Source of the DNA: CBDBBY01 sp965203215
GTDB lineage: Bacteria > Pseudomonadota > Alphaproteobacteria > Rhodobacterales > Rhodobacteraceae
DNA: 64,000 bases
Assembly: GCA_965203215.1 (NCBI GenBank)
Contig: CBDBBY010000001.1
Coordinates: 3,100,001-3,164,000, forward strand
Reading direction: 5' to 3'
Position 1 is the first letter of the stretch. The number at the start of each line of letters is the position of its first letter. The translations under genes were made by a program, and so were the position numbers. Of this stretch, positions 17,436-25,893 are shown in pieces. The notes beneath the pieces are model-generated. The model was given only the letters and a program-made list of their open reading frames with translations. It was not told the DNA's origin and did not search any database.

Positions 17436-18033
17436 TCCTGATTTCCGCAATGATCGAACGGACCGCGCGCGCCGCTTCCTCCAGCGACGCGGATTCCACG
17501 ACATACCGCGCGCGGACGCGCTTTTCCGCGTCGGGCAGCTGCCTCTTTCGAAGCGCATCGAATTGCGCGCCGGACATTGATCCGCGTGCGCGGACGCGCG
17601 ATTTCAGGACGGAGTCCGGAGCGCTCACCGCCACGACCGCATCTGCGATTCTGTCTGCGCCGGTTTCATACAGCAAAGGTATTTCAAGCACCGCGATATC
17701 CGCGCCGTCCCGCTCCGCCCTTTCAAGAAACGCTTCACGGTCCTCTTCAACGAGCGGGTGCACCGCCTTCTCCAGAACCTTCAGCATTCCGGGATCGCGT
17801 TCAAGGCATTTCTTGAGCTTTGTCTTGTCGACCCCGCCGCCATTGCCCGCCACCGCCGCCGGACAAATTTGTCGGACCGCCTCGGCGCCGCGTCCGTCCG
17901 GCGAATAGGCTCGCGCGACGGCGGCGTCGGCGTTCCAGACGGGGAGGCCTTCCCGCGCGAACAGGCCGGCCGTCGTCGTTTTTCCGGCGCCCATCGATCC
18001 GGTTATGCACAGCACGAACGGACGGCGCGTCAT
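17401..18033 (-). CDS. coaE: Dephospho-CoA kinase
   Basis: A 210-residue P-loop kinase catalysing the last step of coenzyme A synthesis. The P-loop is GSMGAGKTTTA near residue 11, followed by the CoaE segments VWNADAAVARAY, HPLVEEDREAFLERA and VLEIPLLYETG. The ATG at 18033 overlaps the aroE stop as ATGA, so translation is probably coupled; upstream in-frame starts lie within aroE. It overlaps dnaQ at the other end. Gene order aroE-coaE-dnaQ is standard at alphaproteobacterial origins. Confidence 0.94.
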   Translation of the reverse strand: MTRRPFVLCITGSMGAGKTTTAGLFAREGLPVWNADAAVARAYSPDGRGAEAVRQICPAAVAGNGGGVDKTKLKKCLERDPGMLKVLEKAVHPLVEEDREAFLERAERDGADIAVLEIPLLYETGADRIADAVVAVSAPDSVLKSRVRARGSMSGAQFDALRKRQLPDAEKRVRARYVVESASLEEAARAVRSIIAEIRNERKSGASDRT

Positions 18034-18878
18034 TTCGGCAATGCGAGCTGTCGAAGCTCCTTCGTGACTTCGGGCTTGATCCCGAACCATAGATTGAACG
18101 CCGCAGCGGCTTGGTGGAGCAGCATCCCCAAGCCGTCGGCGACGAAGCAGCCTCGCGCTTCAGCCTCCGCGAGAAACGCCGTGCGCAGCGGCGTGTAGAC
18201 CAAATCGTTGACGGCGGTTTCCGGCCGCATCAGCTTCATAGGGAAATTCAGTTCCGGCTTTCCTGTCATTCCCATCGCCGATGTATTCACGACGGTGGTC
18301 ATTTCCGGAATTATATCTCCGACTTCGTCAAATTCCTGAACTTTTACCCGGTTGCCGAACTCCGACCTCAGCACTTCGGCCCTGTCCCGCGTCCTGTTCA
18401 CCAAATGGATTTCGGGCACGCCTTCGTGCAGCAAAGAATACAGGACCGCTCTGGCTGCGCCGCCTGCGCCCACGATCAGAGCTGGTCCGGCATCGGCTCT
18501 CCAACTTGGAATGCACTCCCGAAGATTCGTGATGAATCCGTAGCCATCCGTGTTGTCTGCATAAATTTTTCCGCGTTTCCTGTTGAAGGACAGGGTATTC
18601 GCAGCTCCGATCAATGCCGCGGTGTCTGATACCATGTCGGCATACTGAAGCGCCGTCTCCTTGTGGGGAATAGTGACATTGACCCCCTTGAATCCAATTT
18701 TCGGAATCGTCTTCAGAACTTCCGCGAAGTCGCTTCTTGCAACTTCCAGCGGCACATAATGGCCGCCAACCTCATGCTTCCTCAGCCAGTATTCATGAAT
18801 AATCGGCGATTTGCTGTGCTTGATCGGGTATCCTATCACTCCTGCTAGCGTCGGCTTGGCGTGCTGCTCCATTTTCAT
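18030..18878 (-). CDS. aroE: Shikimate dehydrogenase
   Basis: A 282-residue NADP-dependent enzyme reducing 3-dehydroshikimate in aromatic amino-acid synthesis. The substrate-binding region has GYPIKHSKSPIIHEYWL and NVTIPHKETAL with the catalytic Lys; the nucleotide-binding loop is VGAGGAARAVLY, followed by the NRT cofactor segment and a C-terminal LGMLLHQAAAAFNLWFG. The ATG at 18878 (MKMEQHAKPTLAGVIG) overlaps the maf stop in an ATGA arrangement. The frame remains open upstream within maf, but those residues have no aroE similarity. Confidence 0.95.
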   Translation of the reverse strand: MKMEQHAKPTLAGVIGYPIKHSKSPIIHEYWLRKHEVGGHYVPLEVARSDFAEVLKTIPKIGFKGVNVTIPHKETALQYADMVSDTAALIGAANTLSFNRKRGKIYADNTDGYGFITNLRECIPSWRADAGPALIVGAGGAARAVLYSLLHEGVPEIHLVNRTRDRAEVLRSEFGNRVKVQEFDEVGDIIPEMTTVVNTSAMGMTGKPELNFPMKLMRPETAVNDLVYTPLRTAFLAEAEARGCFVADGLGMLLHQAAAAFNLWFGIKPEVTKELRQLALPK

Positions 18879-19465
18879 GCGCTCCGTTTGCCCAGATAAT
18901 CCAAGAGCTCGGTCAGGGGCATGCCCAATACTACGTTCATATCGCCGTCTATCCTGGATATCAGACCTTCTTTGTCGTCTTCTGCCTTGTAACCGCCCGC
19001 ATTGTCCAACGCTTCTTGCCCCAACCGCTCGATGCTGGCGGCGATAGCGGCGTCGGACAACGAATTCATTTCGACCGCCGCAGTCCCTGTATGCCTCCAA
19101 ACCGGCGTTCCATCCACGCAAACTGCGACGGCGGAATGCAGCAAGTGTCGGCGTCCGCTAAGCATCCGAAGGAACGGGGCCAATTCCGACCTGCTTCCGC
19201 ATTTGCCGTAAGCGCGCCCTTCGAATTCCAATACTTGATCCGAACCTACGGTTCTGGCGCCGGGATGTCTCAACGACACTGCTCGAGCTTTTTCCAACGC
19301 GATGATTGCCGCGATGCTTCGAGGATTCACGCTTTCCATCTGCAATTCCGCGGCAATCCGGGATTCGTCGATTTCCGCGGAGTCGGCCCGGAAAGCGATT
19401 CCTGCTTCTTCCAGCATCCGTCGTCGAGCGGACGATCTGGACGCAAGCACCACATTGGAATTCAT
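18875..19465 (-). CDS. maf: Maf-like nucleotide pyrophosphatase
   Basis: A 196-residue house-cleaning NTP pyrophosphatase of the Maf/YhdE type. It starts VVLASRSSARRRMLEEAGI, the substrate-binding motif in a slightly altered form (SRSSARR rather than SxSPRR), then has GSDQVLEFEG and a C-terminal YKAEDDKEGLISRIDGD-V-LGMPL segment. It is the first gene of the maf-aroE-coaE-dnaQ operon, which runs away from the AT-rich region at 19.47-19.84 kb. That is the normal position immediately beside oriC in this class. The start at 19465 is the only plausible one. Confidence 0.92.
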   Translation of the reverse strand: MNSNVVLASRSSARRRMLEEAGIAFRADSAEIDESRIAAELQMESVNPRSIAAIIALEKARAVSLRHPGARTVGSDQVLEFEGRAYGKCGSRSELAPFLRMLSGRRHLLHSAVAVCVDGTPVWRHTGTAAVEMNSLSDAAIAASIERLGQEALDNAGGYKAEDDKEGLISRIDGDMNVVLGMPLTELLDYLGKRSA

Positions 19466-19840
19466 TCACAACGCCATGTTCACAAGCACATCAAGACATG
19501 TGGAAATGTCACGCTAAACCACCGATTCCGTTGAAGAGGAAGTAGTTTTGCCCATTTCATCCACACCTTGCCAATAGATGTTCCATAGGGAAAATTTTTT
19601 CAACAACCGTGGAATAAAATTTTCGCGCAGCTGTTAAGGCTGATCGTCATGCCCATGGCAACAACAAGATTTCGTACCGTTCTCCGCAGCCTCGCGCATC
19701 GCAGTCATTCCTTGAAAGAGTGTGGAAATCCATGTTGTTCAGATATCCACAGCCCTTACTACTAAATCCAATTTTTTATATAAAAATATTTAAATATTGT
19801 TCTTGATCCGTCCTCGGTCGATTCAGAACAAGAAAGGATG
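19466..19840. other. Candidate chromosomal replication origin (oriC)
   Basis: A non-coding AT-rich stretch upstream of maf. It has three words one mismatch from the DnaA box TTATNCACA: 19462-19470 (TCATTCACA, touching the maf start), 19557-19565 (TCATCCACA) and 19743-19751 (ATATCCACA). TGTGGAAAT occurs at 19499-19507 and 19721-19729 as weaker boxes. A 28-bp run of pure A/T at 19771-19798 beside the last box could be the unwinding element. In Caulobacter and many relatives oriC lies in this position, between hemE and the maf-aroE side. Genes on both sides (maf to dnaQ, hemJ to parB) point away from it. No strict DnaA box is present, so the call rests on synteny and composition. Confidence 0.6.
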
Positions 19841-19883
19841 CGTGTCTCCTCAACTGGAGGAAACCGTTGTTGCATCTTACAGA

Positions 19884-20849
19884 TCAAGCGTCGGCAATGT
19901 TGTGGTCCACAAGCAAAAAAGCTGTCTGTTCGTCGGTCACGAAGACCTTTGGCGAGAATGCCTTAAGGCACGCCAGCAGGATATCTTTCTTCTCCAAGCC
20001 GCCGGATATCAGAACCGTGCGTTTGATTTGCTGCAGCCGATCCAGACCCATTGCAATGAACCGCCTGTTCGCAGGATGGTCGACGATCTTGCCATCCGAG
20101 CTGAGGAATTGACATAGGACGTCGCCAACTGCTCCTGAATCAATTAACGACTGCCGCTCGGTTTCCGACATGTAGCCGGTGCGAAAGGTCGTCGACGCGG
20201 CAATGCCGCCACAGCTCAGCAGAGCCATGTCGCTGGACTCGGCCATCCGAAAGACGTCTCCGAGGCCGCAGCGCTGAAGCAAAGCCTCACGGGTCTCCGG
20301 GCTGTCGACCAACGCCGGTGCAGGGATCAGAAAACCCTCCGAATTGAAGAGTTCGGCGAATCGCCAAGCGAATTCTCCGGGATTGAATCGCTTCGCTTCA
20401 GCAATACCGCCCAAAAGAGAGACGATGCGCGTGTTCCGGAGCGGCCGTCCCTCCATGAAATCCAGCGTCGCATGCAAGGTTCGCCCCCATCCGACCCCAA
20501 TGGTCATGTTCGATTTTACCGCACTTGCAAGAAAGCCTGCCGCGGCGGCGGCGATGGCGTGGGTCGGGTCACCGGCCTGCGCGGGCCACGGAGCGACGAC
20601 GGCTTGCTCAAGATTAAATCGACGTTCCAGCCTTCGCGCAATTTCAACGATTGAATCCAGATTTGATTTGACGCGGATCGAAACTTCGCCCCGTTCGCGG
20701 GCTCCTGAAAGCAGCCTCGTCACGGCAACGCGGCTCAGGCCCAGAATTTCCGCTGTTTCCTGCTGGGTTCTTCCTTCAATATAGTAGATCCAAGCCGCCC
20801 GGATTCGCAATTCCCGCTGGGCTTCAGAACTCGTGCGAACCGATTCCAT
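19884..20849 (-). CDS. SorC/DeoR-family sugar-responsive transcriptional regulator
   Basis: From the ATG at 20849 the protein has 321 residues. An N-terminal helix-turn-helix (IRAAWIYYIEGRTQQETAEILGLSRVAVTRLLSGARE) is followed by the SorC sugar-phosphate-binding domain with GVGWGRTLHATLDFM, VSLLGGI, and MALLSCGGIAASTTF. Such regulators usually respond to a phosphorylated sugar intermediate of the pathway they control. It is the last gene of the DRL-E1-E2 operon, 139 bp after the E2 stop, so it probably regulates both divergent arms through the dyads at 25.64-25.78 kb. A GTG at 20888 would extend it by 13 residues without a ribosome site. Confidence 0.85.
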   Translation of the reverse strand: MESVRTSSEAQRELRIRAAWIYYIEGRTQQETAEILGLSRVAVTRLLSGARERGEVSIRVKSNLDSIVEIARRLERRFNLEQAVVAPWPAQAGDPTHAIAAAAAGFLASAVKSNMTIGVGWGRTLHATLDFMEGRPLRNTRIVSLLGGIAEAKRFNPGEFAWRFAELFNSEGFLIPAPALVDSPETREALLQRCGLGDVFRMAESSDMALLSCGGIAASTTFRTGYMSETERQSLIDSGAVGDVLCQFLSSDGKIVDHPANRRFIAMGLDRLQQIKRTVLISGGLEKKDILLACLKAFSPKVFVTDEQTAFLLVDHNIADA

Positions 20850-20988
20850 TCGGTTCTGGATCCTTTCCGCATCTCTTGCGTCAGGCACGACGACATATCC
20901 AATCGGATTTGCGCCGGATCCGAAAGCGAATTCGTATGGATGATCGCGATGAACGCAATCCGAATTTCGTTGATCCGGCGTGGCTCAT

Positions 20989-22248
20989 TCAGAGGACCAG
21001 CATTGACAGAGGCGCTTCCAGCAAATGCTTCAAAGTGCCGATTTGCGCCGCGGCGGTTTCGGAGTTGATTACTCTGTTGTCCGCAGAAAGGTTCATACGC
21101 ATGGATGCTGAAGCAGACGAACATTCGGGCGAACCGGAACGAGGCAAGTCGGGAATCGATCCGACCGCAAGCATTGCGCTTTGAGGCGATTCAACAATTG
21201 AAGTTGTTTCAACGGCTTCGGTACGGCTCATGTCCAGAATTGCCACTGCGCTTCCAGAGCAGTCTCCCTGACTCAGCTCACCAGACACCGCGCGGGCTTG
21301 CAAACCCGTTCTTTCAGTTGCGATATTCGTGACCGTCATGCGTTCGACTTCGCGGATCACCGGCGTAAGCTGGCCTCCGAATGCCGGTACGACGAGGGCG
21401 ATGTCGGATCCGCCGAGCTTTCGGCGGCCGTCGCCCGTCCAAACCGCGTTGAAGTCGGGATTGGCCTTCAGCGCGATTGCGGTCGCCTTCAAAACGAAAT
21501 CGATTGGTTCTATTCCGACTTCGGAATTGCCGCGCAGCAAATTCAATTCATTTCGCAGCACCATGAGTTTGCGAATGCGTACGTCGAACGCAAGATGCAG
21601 GTGCGGAACAAGGCGATTGGACTCCCAAAGGCGTCGGGCGGTTTCCAGCCGAATCCGTTCTTGAAGATCGCGCGCAACGGCTTCGACAGGGGCTATGCGC
21701 CCAGTGGTGTCGAACTCCCAGGGTTGCGCTGAATCCGGCACAGCCTGCATTCGCCTCGAGACCGCCGCTTCGACGTCTCGCCTTGCAATTCGCCCTCGCG
21801 GTCCCGATCCGGCCAATTCAGCCAGTTGAATTCCATGCTCCCGAGCCGCGCGTCGCGCAAAGGGGGTGGCCCTCGGCCGATCATGCGGTGTTTCGCTCGT
21901 CGCGATCAGTTGCCGGTCTGCGTCCTCTTGAACGGAGGAATTGGGCTCGCTAGGGCCGGTCGGACCGGCCGATTCAAATCGAATCTCCGGCAGCTCGGAC
22001 GGCTTTTCCCCGTCCGCGTAGATCCATGCGACGGCTTGGCCGATCGGTATGGAAGTTCCGACAGGAAACTTTGCGACCCGAAGGAATCCGGTCGCGGGGC
22101 TTTCGATTTCCATTGAGGCTTTGTCGGTCTCGATGTCGAAGAGAGGCGCGGCTTTTTCGACCCGCTGCCCGTCCGCCGCATGCCACGCCGAAATCGTGCC
22201 GGCGGACATGTCCATGTCCACCTTGGGCATGATGACTTCGGTCGGCAT
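20989..22248 (-). CDS. 2-oxoacid/acetoin dehydrogenase-type E2 with altered active site
   Basis: A 419-residue dihydrolipoamide acyltransferase-like protein. Residues 1-80 are a lipoyl domain with the lipoylated lysine in ETDKA (Lys43). About 127-162 is a peripheral-subunit-binding domain (ATPFARRAAREHGIQL ... GRI). About 185-419 is the acyltransferase fold. The universal DHRxxDG catalytic motif is replaced by DNRVINS (Asn391, Asn395): both the catalytic His and the Asp are gone. The codons are AAC at both places, so this is not an ambiguity in reading. The protein could still carry lipoyl swinging arms and form a core, but acyl transfer to CoA by the known mechanism is not expected. It begins one base after the E1-beta stop. 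No E3 gene is present. Confidence 0.85.
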   Translation of the reverse strand: MPTEVIMPKVDMDMSAGTISAWHAADGQRVEKAAPLFDIETDKASMEIESPATGFLRVAKFPVGTSIPIGQAVAWIYADGEKPSELPEIRFESAGPTGPSEPNSSVQEDADRQLIATSETPHDRPRATPFARRAAREHGIQLAELAGSGPRGRIARRDVEAAVSRRMQAVPDSAQPWEFDTTGRIAPVEAVARDLQERIRLETARRLWESNRLVPHLHLAFDVRIRKLMVLRNELNLLRGNSEVGIEPIDFVLKATAIALKANPDFNAVWTGDGRRKLGGSDIALVVPAFGGQLTPVIREVERMTVTNIATERTGLQARAVSGELSQGDCSGSAVAILDMSRTEAVETTSIVESPQSAMLAVGSIPDLPRSGSPECSSASASMRMNLSADNRVINSETAAAQIGTLKHLLEAPLSMLVL

Positions 22249-22249
22249 G

Positions 22250-23260
22250 TCAGATGCGGCCGCTCATCAGTCCTCGGGCGGCTTCAACGATGCCGCCGAC
22301 CTGCGGAACGGCCGCTTTTTCCAGCCCGGGGCTGTAGGGGATCGGGCATTCGGCGCCGCCGAGACGAATGATCGGGGCGTCAAGGAAATCGAATGCATCG
22401 CTTTCGGCGATCATTGCGCTTATTTCCGCGCCTATTCCGAGCGTGGTTACGCCTTCATAGACGCAAATGACCCGCGACGTCTTGCGAACGCTGTCCAGAA
22501 TCGCTTTCTTGTCGATCGGCCGTACGGTTCGCAGATCGATCACCTCGGCATCAATCCCCTCCGAAGCCAGCAGTTCGGCGGCTTCCAGCGACTTGTGGAC
22601 CATTATCGCGGTCGCCGCGATGGTCAGATCTTTTCCTTCGCGCTTGACGTCGGCCTTGCCGATAGGAGTGAGGTAGCGGCCGGGAGGGACATGCCCCTTC
22701 ATTTTGTAGAGCTGCTTGTGCTCGAAGACCATTACCGGATCCGGATCGTCGAGGGCCGCCAGAAGCAACCCCTTGGCGTCGGCAGGCGTGGAAGGCTGCA
22801 CCGCTTTGAGTCCGGGAACATGGCCGAACCATGCTTCCACGCTTTGACTATGCTGCGCAGCGGCGCCGGTTCCCGATCCGGAAGGCAGGCGCATGACGAG
22901 CGGAACCGACACCGCGCCTCCGAGCATGTATCTGAGCTTCGCAGCTTGGTTCACGATCTGCTCCATGGCGAGGGCCGCGAAGTCGGAGAACTGGAATTCG
23001 AATATTGGACGTAGGCCGGTCAGCGCCGCTCCGACGGCGACGCCCGCGCCTCCGAGTTCCGAAATCGGGGTGTCGACGACGCGTTCCGCGCCGTACTTGT
23101 GAACAAGATCGCCGGTGACCTGGAACGCGCCCCCGTAGACGCCGATGTCTTCGCCCATGACGATGACTCGCTCGTCGCTCCCCAGCGCGATGTCCATCGC
23201 TTCGCGCAGCGCTTCCGCGTAGGACAAGTCCCGAGTGTCGATCTGACTTGCTGCGATCAC
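22250..23260 (-). CDS. Acetoin/2-oxoacid dehydrogenase E1 component, beta subunit
   Basis: A 336-residue thiamine-diphosphate enzyme subunit with the E1-beta pattern: MGEDIGVYGGAFQVTGDL, the conserved cofactor glutamate in VVDTPISELGGAGVAVGAAL, FSDFAALAMEQIVNQAAKLRYM, SGSGTGAAAQHSQS with the active-site His, and DLRTVRPIDKKAIL. It pairs with the alpha subunit to cleave a 2-oxoacid or acyloin and pass the acyl group to lipoyl-E2. Short E1-alpha/E1-beta pairs like this are typical of acetoin dehydrogenases and pyruvate dehydrogenases of this class; the neighbours argue for a catabolic acyloin. It overlaps E1-alpha by 4 bp (ATGA). Confidence 0.9.
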   Translation of the reverse strand: MIAASQIDTRDLSYAEALREAMDIALGSDERVIVMGEDIGVYGGAFQVTGDLVHKYGAERVVDTPISELGGAGVAVGAALTGLRPIFEFQFSDFAALAMEQIVNQAAKLRYMLGGAVSVPLVMRLPSGSGTGAAAQHSQSVEAWFGHVPGLKAVQPSTPADAKGLLLAALDDPDPVMVFEHKQLYKMKGHVPPGRYLTPIGKADVKREGKDLTIAATAIMVHKSLEAAELLASEGIDAEVIDLRTVRPIDKKAILDSVRKTSRVICVYEGVTTLGIGAEISAMIAESDAFDFLDAPIIRLGGAECPIPYSPGLEKAAVPQVGGIVEAARGLMSGRI

Positions 23261-24273
23261 ATGATTTCCCTCGCGTAGACGTCACGCGTCAATTCTGCCG
23301 CTGGCGGGGCCGGGCTTTCATTTGCGAAGTCGATGGCGCCCTCGATCTCGCGGTCTACCTCCAGTTCGAGCCGCTCGACTTCTTGGCGAGCCATGATTCC
23401 GTGTGATTCCAGCAGTTCGGACATGCGCGCGATCGGGTCCCGCTGCATCCATTCCCGAATCTCTTCCTTGGTGCGGTAACGATTCCGGTCCGATCTTGAA
23501 TGACCGCGGAATCTGTAGGTGACCGACTCGACGAGCGTCGGGCCAAGGCCTTCGCGCGCGCGCGCGACAGCCTCGTCCGATGCTTCGGCGACAGCCGAAA
23601 AATCGTTTCCATCGACAACGATTCCCGGCATCGAATACGCGGACGCTCGGTCCGCTATCGATTTGACCGCTGTCGACTGGGCGGTGGAGGTGGACATGCC
23701 GTATTGATTGTTCTCGCAAAAGAACACGACCGGCAGTTTCCATATGGAAGCCATGTTCAGCGATTCGTGGAACGCGCCTTCGTTGTTCGCCCCGTCTCCG
23801 AAAAATGAAAGCGCCACGGTTCCCGTCTTGAGCCGCTTCGCGGACAATGCGGCCCCGACGGCGATCGGAATGCCGCCGCCCACGATCCCGTTCGCGCCAA
23901 GATTGCCCTTGGAAATGTCGGCGATGTGCATTGAGCCGCCTCGGCCTCGGCAATAACCGGTCTCCTTGCCGAAAAATTCGGCGAACATGCGTGCCACGTC
24001 CGCTCCCTTCGCGATGCAATGGCCGTGGCCACGGTGCGTGGAGGTGATTTTGTCGTCGTCGCTTAAAGGCATGCAAGCGCCGACGGCGCTTGCTTCCTGG
24101 CCGATCGAAAGGTGCATCGTGCCGTGCGTGAGGCCGCGCATGTAGCTTTGCTCCGCCGCCTCTTCGAACTTCCTGATCAGGAGCATTTTCCGCAGCGCCT
24201 CTTTGAGCCTGTCCGGGTTATATGTTCTGATCGCGAACGGCAGATTGCCGCGGGCGCCGTCATGCATCGGCAT
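23257..24273 (-). CDS. Acetoin/2-oxoacid dehydrogenase E1 component, alpha subunit
   Basis: A 338-residue thiamine-diphosphate-binding subunit. Visible elements are HLSIGQEASAVGACMPL, STHRGHGHCIAKGAD, the TPP motif that starts GDGANNEGAFHESLNMAS and ends CENN about 30 residues later, and the phosphorylation-loop-like YRFRGHSRSDRNRYRTKEE. It resembles AcoA more than classical PdhA by length and by the MASIWKLPVVFF segment. It likely binds the substrate and TPP with E1-beta. Its start (24273, or the ATG at 24267) overlaps the end of the DRL-like oxidoreductase, so the two are probably translated together. Confidence 0.9.
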   Translation of the reverse strand: MPMHDGARGNLPFAIRTYNPDRLKEALRKMLLIRKFEEAAEQSYMRGLTHGTMHLSIGQEASAVGACMPLSDDDKITSTHRGHGHCIAKGADVARMFAEFFGKETGYCRGRGGSMHIADISKGNLGANGIVGGGIPIAVGAALSAKRLKTGTVALSFFGDGANNEGAFHESLNMASIWKLPVVFFCENNQYGMSTSTAQSTAVKSIADRASAYSMPGIVVDGNDFSAVAEASDEAVARAREGLGPTLVESVTYRFRGHSRSDRNRYRTKEEIREWMQRDPIARMSELLESHGIMARQEVERLELEVDREIEGAIDFANESPAPPAAELTRDVYAREIM

Positions 24274-25603
24274 ATTCCTTCCGGCTGGATGCTGCCGACA
24301 TCTCGTCCTGCTTCGCGCGGAGAGCCACGATCTTGGCGCCGGGAGGCGCCGAGGCGTTGCCGAGAGTCAGGAGCTCGCCCTTGGCGACCCGCGCAGTCGC
24401 TTTGCCCCCGGCTAGCAGCCCGCAAGGTATTGCGCGAGCCTGCCGCGCCTCGCCCGCCTCCATCACCCAAGCCCGGTAGCAATGCTCTCCGATCTGATCG
24501 AGGGTCTCTCCGGGAAGAAGGTCCTTTTTCGCCACGGCGCAGACTTCTGCGGTCGGTCGCTCCAATGGCGCCATGTCGGCCTTGCCGTACAGCACCGCTC
24601 GCGCGCATGTCAGCGGAACCTCCAGCGAGGTCAGATGGTACGGCCGCACGAAAGAGTAGTAGGGTCCGTCGCCCATCTTGAGATCCTTCAGGCGCTCGTG
24701 GATGCGCGGGTGTTCGGCTTCGGCGATGACGAACACGCCGGGAGCGAGGCCGGCGCCTACGGAGTAATCGACTCGTCCGGAGTCCTTGAGCAAGCCGCCG
24801 TCCGCTTCCGGCACGAGCACTCTCGCGAGGTCCCCGGGCCCTGCGGCGGGCCCGTGCATTCCGGGCTTGTCCGGCACGAGGCCGGTCGCATTGGCGATGG
24901 CCGCCATCTCCACCATGGTTTTGGACCCGTCCACGAACTCCACCAGCATTCGCGCGTTCATGTTGCGCGCCGCCGCTTCGTCTGCGAGGTCGTCCGGCGT
25001 CGCATCGATATTCAAGGGATTGTTCTTTCCCTTGCCTGCGCAGACGATCTTGTGTCCCATCGAGGAGACGAATTCGATGAGTTCCATGCACGAAGACGGC
25101 TCGTCTCCCGCTCCGAGCGTGTACACCACGCCGCAGCGCTCCGCCTGCGATCTCAGATACGCGCCGATGGTGACATCCGCCTCCACGTTCATCATCACCA
25201 AGTGCTTTCCGCGCTCCATTGCGGCGAGGCCCAGTTCGGCGCCGACGCTGGGAATGCCTGTGGCATCCACGACGACGTCGATCAAGCCGCTCTCAAGAAT
25301 ATGCGCCGGATCGGAAGCGACAGCGGTCAGGCCGCGCTCCATCGCGGCGTCAAGCTTGTCGACGGAATTCGCGTCGAGCGAAAAGTCCTCGCTTTGCCGC
25401 GCGATCTCGACCGCCCGGTGCGCGGCTTCCGGGTTGATGTCCATGACGGCCGCTATGTCGATTCCATCCATCATGGCCGTCCGGGCGATGATGTCGGTGC
25501 CCATTTCGCCGGCTCCGACCAGCCCGATCCGGATCGGCGTTCCATTGTCCTGTCTGCGCTTCAAGTCTTTCGCAAGACCGGAGAGCGCGATGTTGCTTGC
25601 CAC
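24260..25603 (-). CDS. DRL-type SAF-domain NAD(P)-dependent oxidoreductase
   Basis: A 447-residue protein with an N-terminal Rossmann fold (IGLVGAGEMGTDIIART at about 26), a homoserine-dehydrogenase-like middle with VVVDATGIPSVGAELGLAAM, and a C-terminal SAF domain (about 360-430: LLPGETLDQIGEHCY). This is COG4091, the family of Brucella DRL, which makes 2-C-methyl-D-erythritol 4-phosphate from 1-deoxy-D-xylulose 5-phosphate. Most other members sit in catabolic clusters and are uncharacterised. As first gene of an operon with an acyloin-cleaving E1/E2, and divergent from a sugar importer and kinase, it could run in the oxidative direction. The specific reaction is inference; the family assignment is firm. 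Confidence 0.85.
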   Translation of the reverse strand: MASNIALSGLAKDLKRRQDNGTPIRIGLVGAGEMGTDIIARTAMMDGIDIAAVMDINPEAAHRAVEIARQSEDFSLDANSVDKLDAAMERGLTAVASDPAHILESGLIDVVVDATGIPSVGAELGLAAMERGKHLVMMNVEADVTIGAYLRSQAERCGVVYTLGAGDEPSSCMELIEFVSSMGHKIVCAGKGKNNPLNIDATPDDLADEAAARNMNARMLVEFVDGSKTMVEMAAIANATGLVPDKPGMHGPAAGPGDLARVLVPEADGGLLKDSGRVDYSVGAGLAPGVFVIAEAEHPRIHERLKDLKMGDGPYYSFVRPYHLTSLEVPLTCARAVLYGKADMAPLERPTAEVCAVAKKDLLPGETLDQIGEHCYRAWVMEAGEARQARAIPCGLLAGGKATARVAKGELLTLGNASAPPGAKIVALRAKQDEMSAASSRKEYADA

Positions 25604-25639
25604 TGCGTTGCGTCCCCAATTGCCCGGCGCCTCACTCTC

Positions 25640-25671
25640 GAACTTATGTACAATTATAACATAATTTGTTC
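25640..25671. promoter_or_regulatory. Operator-like element upstream of the DRL operon
   Basis: GAACTTATGT at 25640-25649 faces ACATAATTTGTTC at 25659-25671, forming an imperfect dyad 37 bp upstream of the DRL start. Its left arm read on the minus strand (TTGTACATAAGTTC) matches the element at 25750-25763 (TTGAACATAAGTTA) at 12 of 14 positions. It is therefore a likely second binding site for the same regulator, probably the SorC-type protein encoded at the operon end. Confidence 0.5.
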
Positions 25672-25750
25672 AAACCCAAAATTTGATCTGGCTCCAAAAG
25701 TCGGATAGCTGATGCCGCGCAGGAAATTCAGCTTGACTCGGCCGATTTGT

Positions 25751-25784
25751 TGAACATAAGTTATTTCAGGTAAACTAATGTTCA
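25751..25784. promoter_or_regulatory. 34-bp operator-like dyad upstream of the CUT1 transporter operon
   Basis: TGAACATAAGTTA (25751-25763) and TAAACTAATGTTCA (25771-25784) are near-perfect inverted arms around a 7-base spacer. It is in the 290-bp divergent region between the DRL operon and the transporter operon. A possible -35 TTGACT at 25733-25738 with a -10-like TAAGTT at 25757-25762 would overlap the left arm, which would fit repression. SorC-family regulators bind such long dyads. Confidence 0.6.
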
Positions 25785-25893
25785 GAGCTTGGACGAAATT
25801 CAGCTCGATTCGGAATTTGCGAGAGCAGGAAGTTCAATCAAGCAGTTTCGTTTCGTGGGACGGACAGATTTCCATTGAAGGAGGAAAACCCTG

